The position numbers were made by a program, and so were the translations under genes. 5,313 nucleotides of DNA from Novosphingobium sp. (GTDB lineage Bacteria > Pseudomonadota > Alphaproteobacteria > Sphingomonadales > Sphingomonadaceae): NCBI GenBank assembly GCA_027490345.1, contig JAIXYF010000143.1:1-5313 (forward strand), read 5' to 3'. The notes beneath the pieces were generated by a model. It saw nothing but the letters and a program-made list of their open reading frames with translations, did not search any database and was not told the origin of the DNA. Positions 1 to 5,157 of this stretch are shown here, one piece after another. The stretch's first letter is position 1; the number at the start of each line of letters is the position of its first letter.

Positions 1-2
1 AC

Positions 3-1217
3 GACGACTTCACGCCGGACCTCAACGTGGTCGGCCAAGGGTACAATGACCTCAAGTTCTGGTTCTTCAGCCAGGAACTACGCCTGAACGGCAAGATCGG
101 TGACAAGATCGATTTCACCCTCGGCGGGTTCTATTCCGATCAGCGTTCGACTTATTTCACCCGGCAGGACATCCGCTACATCGCGCCGGGCCTGAACTTC
201 CAGTTCCTCGGCAACGATCCGGTGAATGCGGACAGCAAGGCCGTGTTCGGCACGGTGATCGCGCGGCCGATCGACGGGCTGACGCTGACCGGCGGCGTGC
301 GCTATACCGAGGAGCACAAGGACTATACCTTCGTGCGCCTCAACTATGATCGGTCGGTCTCCTACTTCCTCGGCGCGCTCAACGGGGTGAAGGCCACGTT
401 CGACGGCAACCGCGTCGACTGGCGCGTTTCGGCAGACTACCGCTTCTCGCCCGAAGTGCTGGCCTATGTGACCGTGGGTACGGGCTTCAAGGGCGGCGGC
501 GTGACCGCGCGTCCGTTTGATGCACCGCAGGCCCTCAATGGCAGCTTCGGTCCGGAAACCGTCACCGCGTATGAAATCGGCCTCAAGACCGACTTGTTTG
601 ATCGCCGCGTGCGGGTGAACATTTCGGGCTTCTACAACGATTATCAGGACGTGCAGCTGCCGCTGATCACGTGCGCTTCGCTCGGGTCCAACGCGCCGTG
701 CGGTGCGCGCCAGAATGCGGGCAATGGCAAGATCAAGGGTGTCGAGCTGGAAGTGCAGGCCAATCCGATCGAGGGCCTCGCGCTCGATGGTTCGGTCAGC
801 TACATTGATGGCAAGTGGTCCAACATCGATCCGCGCGTCGGCAATGCCGTGCTGCTCACTGATCCGCTCGCCACGCCGAAGTGGAAGTGGAGCGCGGGCA
901 TCCAGTACCGCGCCGAGCTGGGTTCGGCTGGCTCGATCACGCCGCGCTTCGATATCAGCTACTTTGGCCGCAACAACAATGGCCGCATCGCGGGCGGTGC
1001 GCCGATCGATTATGCGGCGGCCTATACGCTGGGCAATGCGCGCCTGAGCTGGCGCAACAAGGACGAGGATCTCACGATCTCGTTCGAAGTGCAGAACGTG
1101 TTCAACGAATACTACACGCCCTTCCGCTTTGCCGCGGTCCAGGCTTTCACCGGCACGATCTACAGCCAGGTTGGCCGTCCGCGCGAATGGGCGCTTACGG
1201 TGCAGAAGAAGTTCTGA
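3..1217 (+). CDS. TonB-dependent outer-membrane receptor, C-terminal part (partial at left edge)
   Basis: This is the last 404 codons of a TonB-dependent receptor, an outer-membrane beta-barrel that takes up a bound ligand using energy from TonB-ExbBD. The reading frame is open from base 3, so the GTG at 27 is an internal Val and not a start; the signal peptide, TonB box and plug domain lie outside the window. What is visible is barrel: alternating amphipathic strands with aromatic girdles (for example QELRLN near base 75, GGVRYTEEHKDYTF near 291-335, VTVGTGFKGGG near 468-500, FEVQNVFNEYYTPFR near 1083-1130) and the typical C-terminal strand ending in Phe (ALTVQKKF). Two cysteines nine residues apart (codons 672-674 and 699-701) sit in a probable surface loop and may form a disulfide. 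The family assignment is firm. The ligand is unknown; the neighbouring enzymes suggest an organic catabolic substrate rather than iron, but that is inference. Confidence 0.93.
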   Translation, partial: DDFTPDLNVVGQGYNDLKFWFFSQELRLNGKIGDKIDFTLGGFYSDQRSTYFTRQDIRYIAPGLNFQFLGNDPVNADSKAVFGTVIARPIDGLTLTGGVRYTEEHKDYTFVRLNYDRSVSYFLGALNGVKATFDGNRVDWRVSADYRFSPEVLAYVTVGTGFKGGGVTARPFDAPQALNGSFGPETVTAYEIGLKTDLFDRRVRVNISGFYNDYQDVQLPLITCASLGSNAPCGARQNAGNGKIKGVELEVQANPIEGLALDGSVSYIDGKWSNIDPRVGNAVLLTDPLATPKWKWSAGIQYRAELGSAGSITPRFDISYFGRNNNGRIAGGAPIDYAAAYTLGNARLSWRNKDEDLTISFEVQNVFNEYYTPFRFAAVQAFTGTIYSQVGRPREWALTVQKKF

Positions 1218-1245
1218 TCCGGCGGCATTCCCGATCATGAGGGAG

Positions 1246-1277
1246 GAAGGGGCGGCCAGCGATGGCCGCCCCTTCTT
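1246..1277 (+). terminator. Rho-independent terminator of the TonB receptor gene
   Basis: A perfect 13-bp GC-rich stem (1246-1258 pairing with 1263-1275) closes on a GCGA loop, which is a GNRA-type tetraloop, and runs into TTCTT. It begins 28 bases after the receptor stop codon. It separates the receptor transcript from the SnoaL-ALDH operon downstream. The T tract is short and interrupted, but the stem is very stable. Confidence 0.85.
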
Positions 1278-1289
1278 GCATCTGCGGGC

Positions 1290-1317
1290 TTGCCATGATC
1301 TTATCATTTGTTAGAAT
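1290..1317 (+). promoter_or_regulatory. Putative promoter of the SnoaL-ALDH operon overlapping a shared 16-bp motif
   Basis: A possible sigma-70 type promoter is TTGCCA (1290-1295), a 16-bp spacer, then TAGAAT (1312-1317), each one base from consensus. The -10 box lies inside the motif TATCATTTGTTAGAAT (1302-1317), which recurs with one mismatch on the other strand at 5097-5082 ahead of the leftward operon. A 5-bp inverted repeat, ATGAT-CTT-ATCAT (1295-1307), overlaps the left part of the motif. The position between a terminator and a gene start, together with the recurrence, supports a regulatory role. Whether it is only a promoter or a regulator's operator is not decided by the sequence. 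Confidence 0.55.
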
Positions 1318-1344
1318 TGCCGGGAGCCGAAGCCGGCCAGTGCC

Positions 1345-1355
1345 AAGGGGAGAGA
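1345..1355 (+). promoter_or_regulatory. Shine-Dalgarno leader shared with the leftward operon
   Basis: AAGGGGAGAGA lies seven bases upstream of the ATG at 1363. The same 11-mer occurs on the minus strand (5079-5069) before the ATG at 5064, and an 8-nt version, GGGAGAGA, precedes the ATG at 5158. It fixes the start of this gene and adds to the case that the two operon heads share a leader. Confidence 0.7.
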
Positions 1356-1362
1356 CAACGCG

Positions 1363-1779
1363 ATGCTCGATCGGGCCGCATATGACCGCTATCTGGCGGC
1401 GTTCAACGCGCGGGATTACGATGCGGTTGCAGATTTCTACGTTGATCCGCCGCGCATGGAATTCTTCGGGATCGTGATCACCTCACGGCAGGAGCTGAAG
1501 GATTTTTATGCCTGGCTGCACGACAATGTTGACGAGAACGTGCGCATTCTGAACTTTGCGGCGAGCGAGACCTGCACCGCCATCGATGCGATCGTGCGGA
1601 TTGCCGCAAAGAAGGACCTGACGCGCGAGGCGCTGGATGCCAAAGGCGCGACCGGGTTCTTTCCGGTCACGGCGGGCGTGGTTCAGGAAATCCGCCAGTT
1701 CATTTTCTACACGACGAAGGGCGGCAAGATCGAGAAGGTCGAATGCGCGCTTCCCCCCATGGCTCTGGAGACCCTGTAA
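1363..1779 (+). CDS. SnoaL/NTF2-like small protein, 138 aa
   Basis: A small, apparently cytoplasmic protein of the NTF2-like (SnoaL) cone-fold class. The first helix has the family's usual pattern (YLAAFNARDYDAVADFY, about residues 7-23), followed by alternating helix and strand segments with a strand-rich C-terminal half; the size fits one domain. There is no signal peptide or membrane segment. The ATG start is supported by a strong Shine-Dalgarno stretch, AAGGGGAGAGA at 1345-1355. The stop TAA overlaps the ATG of the aldehyde dehydrogenase by one base, so the two are almost certainly co-translated. Members of this fold include ketosteroid isomerase, scytalone dehydratase, limonene-epoxide hydrolase and polyketide cyclases, as well as non-catalytic binders. 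No subfamily-specific catalytic set is recognised here, so the reaction is unknown. It is too divergent from the two minus-strand SnoaL proteins to align by eye. Confidence 0.8.
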   Translation: MLDRAAYDRYLAAFNARDYDAVADFYVDPPRMEFFGIVITSRQELKDFYAWLHDNVDENVRILNFAASETCTAIDAIVRIAAKKDLTREALDAKGATGFFPVTAGVVQEIRQFIFYTTKGGKIEKVECALPPMALETL

Positions 1780-3254
1780 TGCCCCTGCTTCCCGTCGGCG
1801 TTTCGATTGCGCACCCTGAGCACCTCTATATCGGCGGGGCGTGGGTGCAGGCGCACAGTGGCCGCCTGATCGATCTGATTTCGCCCGATACCGAACAGGT
1901 GGTGGCGCGCGTGGCCGAAGCAGATGCAGCGGACATGGATGCGGCGGTGGCCGCCGCGCGCGCGGCGTTTGATCACGGGCCGTGGCCGAGCACCCCGCCA
2001 GCCGAGCGGATCGCCGCGTTCCGGCGCATGGCAGCGCACCTCGGCGCCCGGGTGGATGAACTGGCGCGGTGCTGGACCGCGCAGATGGGCGGGCTCGCCA
2101 GTTTTGCCGGGCCGATGCATGGCGGCGCGGTAGCGGTGCTCGAAGGGATTGCGCAGATCGCGGAGCAGTTCGCGTTCGTGGAGCAGCGGCCGAGCATGGG
2201 CGCGGCAGCGGGGTTTGTGGTGCACGAACCGGTGGGCGTGGTGGCGGCCATTGCGCCGTGGAACGGGCCCTTCGGGATCATGGCCAACAAGGTGGCTTAT
2301 GCGCTGCTGGCGGGCTGCCCGGTGATCATGAAGCCCTCGCCCGAAACGCCGCTGGAAGCCTATATCATTGCCGAGGCAGCAGAGGCTGCCGGACTGCCGC
2401 CGGGTGTGGTGAACCTGGTGACGGGGCACCGCGATGCGAGCGACCATCTGGTGTGCAATCACGGCGTGGACAAAGTGACGTTCACCGGATCGACTGCGGC
2501 GGGGCAGCGCATTGCTTCGGTCTGCGGTGAACGGATCGCGCGCTGTACGCTGGAGCTGGGCGGCAAATCGGCGGCGCTCGTCCGCGATGATTTTCCCATC
2601 GATATCGCGGCAAAGATGCTCACCGGCACGATCACGCTGATGAGCGGGCAGGTCTGCGCGATGTTGAGCCGGGTAATCGTGCCGCGCGCGCGGCATGATG
2701 AACTGGCCGAGGCGATTGCGGCGGAGATGAGCCGTGTCGTGATCGGGCATTCGGATGATCCCGCGGTGCAGCTTGGCCCTCTGGCGATGGAACGGCAGCG
2801 CGACAGGGTGGAGATGTATATCGCCGAAGGGCGCAAGGTGGCCGATCTGGTGTGCGGCGGCGGGCGGCCTGCGCATCTGAACCGGGGCTATTTCATTGAG
2901 CCGACGCTGTTTGCCAATGTGCCGAATGACAGCCGGATCGCGCAGGAGGAAATCTTCGGGCCGGTGCTCAGCCTGATTCCGGCGGAGGACGAGGAGGACA
3001 TGATCCGCATCGCCAACGATTCGCGCTTCGGGCTGAATGGTTCGGTGCTGACGTATGATGTGGATGCGGCCTATCGCATCGGGCGCCGCCTGCGCACGGG
3101 CGGGTTCGGGCAGAATGGCCTGCGCATGGATTTCGGCCTGCCCTATGGCGGGTTCAAGCAATCGGGCATCGGGCGCGAGGGCGGCGTTGAGGGGCTGATG
3201 CCCTATCTGGAGGTCAAGACGCTGCTTTTGGATGGGGTGCCGAGCGCGCTTTAG
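1779..3254 (+). CDS. NAD(P)-dependent aldehyde dehydrogenase, 491 aa
   Basis: A complete class I-type aldehyde dehydrogenase that oxidises an aldehyde to a carboxylic acid in the cytoplasm. Motifs appear in order at family spacing: IAPWNGP with the oxyanion Asn162; KPSPETP with cofactor-binding Lys185; FTGSTAAG (237-242), the NAD-binding Gly-rich turn; LELGGK with general-base Glu259; GQVC with nucleophile Cys293; EEIFGP with Glu391; and YGGFKQSGIGRE near the C terminus. Glu259 and Cys293 are 34 residues apart, as in well-studied members, and the length is normal. The ATG at 1779 was chosen over an in-frame ATG at 1743 because the latter lies inside the upstream gene, whereas 1779 overlaps its stop (TAATG) and has GGAG at 1767-1770. 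The substrate is unknown; many family members act on semialdehydes, terpenoid or aromatic aldehydes. It probably acts after an alcohol-oxidising step, possibly by the SDR encoded nearby. Confidence 0.96.
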   Translation: MPLLPVGVSIAHPEHLYIGGAWVQAHSGRLIDLISPDTEQVVARVAEADAADMDAAVAAARAAFDHGPWPSTPPAERIAAFRRMAAHLGARVDELARCWTAQMGGLASFAGPMHGGAVAVLEGIAQIAEQFAFVEQRPSMGAAAGFVVHEPVGVVAAIAPWNGPFGIMANKVAYALLAGCPVIMKPSPETPLEAYIIAEAAEAAGLPPGVVNLVTGHRDASDHLVCNHGVDKVTFTGSTAAGQRIASVCGERIARCTLELGGKSAALVRDDFPIDIAAKMLTGTITLMSGQVCAMLSRVIVPRARHDELAEAIAAEMSRVVIGHSDDPAVQLGPLAMERQRDRVEMYIAEGRKVADLVCGGGRPAHLNRGYFIEPTLFANVPNDSRIAQEEIFGPVLSLIPAEDEEDMIRIANDSRFGLNGSVLTYDVDAAYRIGRRLRTGGFGQNGLRMDFGLPYGGFKQSGIGREGGVEGLMPYLEVKTLLLDGVPSAL

Positions 3255-3291
3255 CCAACCGGGCCATAAGCCCACCGCACAAAAATCTCTC

Positions 3292-3330
3292 CGTCGCCCC
3301 GTGCTTGACACGGGGCCAGGCTGTTCTTTT
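3292..3330 (+). terminator. REP-like hairpin, probable terminator of the ALDH operon
   Basis: A perfect 8-bp stem GCCCCGTG/CACGGGGC (3296-3303 with 3309-3316) and CTTGA loop are preceded by CGTC and followed within eight bases by the T-rich TTCTTTT. It starts about 40 bases after the aldehyde dehydrogenase stop. A near-identical copy in inverted orientation follows at 3358-3382. The short stem and the delayed T tract leave terminator strength uncertain. Confidence 0.6.
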
Positions 3331-3349
3331 GGCGAGGCGCTGAAGAAGG

Positions 3350-3378
3350 AAAACCAAGGCCCGTCTCAAGCACGGGCC
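3350..3378 (-). terminator. REP-like hairpin with T tract, probable terminator of the SDR operon
   Basis: Read on the minus strand, a 7-bp stem GGCCCGT/ACGGGCC (3378-3372 with 3364-3358) with a 7-nt loop runs straight into TTGGTTTT (3357-3350). It lies about 84 bases beyond the SDR stop codon. With the plus-strand hairpin it gives a bidirectional terminator between the two convergent operons. Confidence 0.6.
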
Positions 3379-3385
3379 GACGAAC

Positions 3386-3397
3386 GTGTTCGAACAC
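3386..3397. repeat. Perfect 12-nt palindrome
   Basis: GTGTTCGAACAC is a perfect palindrome in the convergent intergenic region, next to the second REP-like unit. It could be part of the repeat array or a protein-binding site. Nothing nearby indicates which; a short palindrome can also occur by chance. Confidence 0.4.
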
Positions 3398-3425
3398 AGG
3401 GCCGACCTTCAACTCCAGCCTGTAG

Positions 3426-3449
3426 CTCTCTCCCCTGAAGGGGAGAGAG
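3426..3449. repeat. 10-bp perfect inverted repeat downstream of the SDR gene
   Basis: CTCTCTCCCC and GGGGAGAGAG pair perfectly around a TGAA loop, 12 bases beyond the SDR stop. There is no T tract on either side. It may help protect or terminate the minus-strand transcript, or be another dispersed intergenic repeat. A weaker 5-bp hairpin (3456-3460 with 3465-3469) covers the SDR stop codon itself. Confidence 0.6.
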
Positions 3450-3461
3450 TCAGATTGGGCT

Positions 3462-4211
3462 TCAGCCCAGCTCTACGCAGCCGCCATCGACGTAGAGGTC
3501 GACGCCGTTGATGAAACTGGCTTCCTTGCTCGCGAGGAAGAGCACGGCGCGGGCGACTTCTTCCGCTTCGCCCATGCGGCCAAGCGGCACCACGCTGCCC
3601 AGCATTTCGCGGGTGGCGGCAATTTCAGCTTCGCTGGCGCCGCGCTTGAAAATCTCGGTTTCAGTGGGGCCGGGGCTGACCATATTGACGCGGATGCGGC
3701 GGGGCAGCAGCTCCTTGCCGACCGTACGGGCCATTGCGCGCAGGCCTGCCTTGGCCGAGGCATAAGCCACGTTGCCCGCCAGCGCGAGCTCGCTGCCGAT
3801 CGACCCGGTGATGACGATGGCGCCGCCATCGCGCAGCAAGGGCAGGGCATTCTGGATGGCGAAGAAGGCGCCGCGCAGATTGACCTGATGAATGCTATCC
3901 CAGAAGTCCTCGGTTACATCGGGCATCGCCGCGAACCCGCCGACCCCGGCGTTGACGAACAGCACGTCGATCCCGCCGAGTGCGTGTTCGATCTCTGCCA
4001 GCGCGGCCTTGGTCTGCGCCACATCGCCCATGTCCGCCGCGATGCCGAGCGCGCCAAGCTCTTCGGCAGCCACGGCTATGGTTTCGCGGTTGCGGCCGGT
4101 GATGGCCAGCTTAGCGCCCTCGGCGGCAAACATGCGCGCGGCGGCAAGGCCGATCCCGGCGTTGCCGCCCAGGATGGCGATGCAGTGATCCTGAAAACGC
4201 ATGGGCATCAT
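3462..4211 (-). CDS. Short-chain dehydrogenase/reductase (classical SDR), 249 aa
   Basis: A complete classical SDR, a cytoplasmic NAD(P)(H)-dependent alcohol/ketone oxidoreductase. The Rossmann turn is GGNAGIG (15-21), with Gly where Thr is usual; ITGRN at 37-41 puts Arg40 after strand beta2, which favours NADP(H) by family precedent. Asp60 and NAG (87-89) are cofactor contacts. The catalytic tetrad is Asn111, Ser137, Tyr150 and Lys154 (YASAK), with the usual 13-residue Ser-Tyr spacing, and SPGPTETEI (179-187) follows. The length is normal. The stop of the exported SnoaL gene overlaps this ATG (TGATG), with no clear Shine-Dalgarno, so translational coupling is likely; ATGs at codons 2 and 4 are alternative starts and would remove only one or three residues. 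The substrate is unknown; co-transcription with SnoaL-like proteins suggests a shared pathway. Confidence 0.95.
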   Translation of the reverse strand: MMPMRFQDHCIAILGGNAGIGLAAARMFAAEGAKLAITGRNRETIAVAAEELGALGIAADMGDVAQTKAALAEIEHALGGIDVLFVNAGVGGFAAMPDVTEDFWDSIHQVNLRGAFFAIQNALPLLRDGGAIVITGSIGSELALAGNVAYASAKAGLRAMARTVGKELLPRRIRVNMVSPGPTETEIFKRGASEAEIAATREMLGSVVPLGRMGEAEEVARAVLFLASKEASFINGVDLYVDGGCVELG

Positions 4212-4663
4212 CAGAACATCGTGTTGGTGTTGGCGGCGGTCTCGGGCACCGGGCTGAGCACGTCCCAGTGCTCCATGACCTTGCAGCCTTCGACGCGGAA
4301 AATGTCGACCACGGCAAAGCCGCGCTGCTCTGCGGGAGTGCCGGTCTCGTTCCGGCCGTGCATGTGGGCCGCGACGAGGTTGCCATCGGCAATGATGCGG
4401 TGGATCGTGGTTTTCTGGCCGGGCGTGCCCTTTACGAAGCCTTCAAGGAAGGTGATCGCGGCCTCGCGCCCGGTCTGGGCATAAGGATTGTGCTGAATAT
4501 AGCCCGGATCGACCCACTTTTCGAACGAGGAGCGCACCTGCTTTTCGATGTAGAATTCGTGGAGGAACTGGGTGACGACCTGTTTGGGGGTGAGCGTGCA
4601 AGTCTCTGCGTGTGCGGCGGGGGCCGCGAGCAGGGCGATTGCGGCAAGGAAGGTGCGGCGCAT
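4211..4663 (-). CDS. Exported SnoaL-like protein, 150 aa, with signal peptide
   Basis: An NTF2/SnoaL-like protein of the 'predicted SnoaL-like aldol condensation-catalysing' type, made with a Sec signal peptide: MRRTF, a hydrophobic Ala/Leu stretch, then AHA with likely cleavage after residue 19. The mature part should be periplasmic. Family marks are YIQHNP (55-60), TIHR (86-89), HMH (100-102), VVDIFR (118-123) and EHWD (131-134). It is a paralogue of the next gene upstream: 23 of the last 36 residues are identical by eye, including the tail NxNxMF. Two cysteines (22 and 127) remain after cleavage and could pair; the site lacks a lipobox. AAGGAAAA precedes the ATG, only 11 bases after the previous stop. 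Function is unproven; the His-rich conserved positions suggest a ligand pocket or a catalytic site. Confidence 0.88.
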   Translation of the reverse strand: MRRTFLAAIALLAAPAAHAETCTLTPKQVVTQFLHEFYIEKQVRSSFEKWVDPGYIQHNPYAQTGREAAITFLEGFVKGTPGQKTTIHRIIADGNLVAAHMHGRNETGTPAEQRGFAVVDIFRVEGCKVMEHWDVLSPVPETAANTNTMF

Positions 4664-4674
4664 CGGTTTTCCTT

Positions 4675-5064
4675 TCAGAACATAGAGTTGGGATTGACGG
4701 GCGTGGCAGGTACGTCCTGCAGCACGTCCCAGTGCTCCACGATCATACCGCCTTCGCAGCGGAAGATATCGACCACCGCAAGGCCCGGATCATCCGGCCA
4801 GCGCTGAACATGGGTGTGCACGATCACATGATCGCCCTCGGCAAAACTGCGGTGAATGGTCTGCTTCGCATCGGGCGATTCGACCTTTACGTGATCGAGA
4901 AAGGCTTTCAGCGCATCGACACCGGGCGGGGCGAGCATGGAATGCTGGATGTAATCGGGCGAAATGTAGCGGTCCACCGCGCTGCTATCCATCGCGATGA
5001 GCACCTTGTGGTACATCTCGATCACGAGATCGTGGTTGGCTTGTTCCGTGGCGGTTCGCGCCAT
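4675..5064 (-). CDS. Cytoplasmic SnoaL-like protein, 129 aa, first gene of the leftward operon
   Basis: A single-domain NTF2/SnoaL-like protein without signal peptide or membrane segment. It carries the same marks as its exported neighbour: YIQH (38-41), TIHR (69-72), HTH (83-85), VVDIFR (97-102), EHWD (110-113) and the C-terminal NPNSMF. The first helix (HDLVIEMYHKVLIAMD) is typical of the fold. The ATG at 5064 is preceded by AAGGGGAGAGA (5079-5069 on the minus strand), the same 11-mer found before the gene at 1363. The shared regulatory motif lies only 17 bases upstream of the start. It heads a tight operon with the exported paralogue (11-base gap) and the SDR. The reaction is not known; isomerase, dehydratase or cyclase activity are family possibilities. 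Confidence 0.88.
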   Translation of the reverse strand: MARTATEQANHDLVIEMYHKVLIAMDSSAVDRYISPDYIQHSMLAPPGVDALKAFLDHVKVESPDAKQTIHRSFAEGDHVIVHTHVQRWPDDPGLAVVDIFRCEGGMIVEHWDVLQDVPATPVNPNSMF

Positions 5065-5081
5065 CGACTCTCTCCCCTTTT

Positions 5082-5097
5082 ATTCTAACAATTGATA
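5082..5097 (-). promoter_or_regulatory. Second copy of the shared 16-bp motif, putative operator in the divergent region
   Basis: Read on the minus strand this is TATCAATTGTTAGAAT, matching 15 of 16 bases of 1302-1317. Its first 12 bases form an imperfect palindrome (TATCAA/TTGTTA, five of six pairs), so a dimeric regulator could bind and affect both the leftward operon and the gene at 5158. It includes a possible -10 box, TAGAAT, but no good -35 box was seen, and a start from that box would give a very short leader. An operator is therefore at least as likely as a promoter core. Confidence 0.55.
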
Positions 5098-5157
5098 CGG
5101 TATGCCGGAATCGAACGGGCGTCAAAGGCCCAAGAAGAATTGACTCTGGGAGAGATC

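Larger units (their letters stand above)
3292..3382. repeat. Inverted pair of REP-like repeats (BIME-like)
   Basis: Two 25-nt units face each other around 41 bases: 3292-3316 on the plus strand and 3382-3358 on the minus strand. They match at 22 of 25 positions. Two of the three differences (unit positions 6 and 24) are a C-G to G-C swap that keeps the stem paired, so structure seems to be preserved; the third is at unit position 18, at the loop edge. Both carry the core CCCGTGCTTGA and the 5' tag CGTCG. This is the organisation of REP/BIME elements in intergenic regions; relatives of this core are common in sphingomonad genomes as far as I know, but the copy number could not be checked. Confidence 0.65.

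Noticed and set aside
78..1307. A 409-codon open frame on the minus strand opposite the TonB receptor
   Set aside because: Its product is a low-complexity Arg/Ala/His/Ile-rich sequence without a recognisable domain, and it runs against a clear receptor barrel. Long antisense frames are expected in GC-rich coding DNA.
1743..1778. Alternative upstream ATG at 1743 for the aldehyde dehydrogenase
   Set aside because: It would add 12 residues encoded inside the upstream gene, and the ATG at 1779 has GGAG at good spacing and a stop/start overlap.
1707..3311. A 534-codon open frame on the minus strand opposite the aldehyde dehydrogenase
   Set aside because: The sequence is rich in Arg, His and Pro, has no family motif, and spans the motif-complete aldehyde dehydrogenase plus intergenic DNA. 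It is an antisense shadow.
3292..3382. CRISPR-like array from the repeated CCCGTGCTTGA core
   Set aside because: There are only two copies and they are in inverted orientation, with a single gap; this fits REP/BIME elements and not a direct-repeat array.
3888..4484. A 198-codon plus-strand frame opposite the SDR and the exported SnoaL gene
   Set aside because: It crosses the junction of two well-supported minus-strand genes, has no recognisable domain, and lacks a convincing ribosome-binding site.
4268..5088. Plus-strand frames of 179 and 158 codons opposite the two SnoaL genes
   Set aside because: They overlap each other and lie antisense to two paralogous genes with conserved motifs, so they are shadows of those genes.
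5098..5157. A sigma-70 promoter for the gene at 5158
   Set aside because: TTGATA (5092-5097) could be a -35 box, but no reasonable -10 box follows at 16-18 bases, so no promoter is annotated for this direction.
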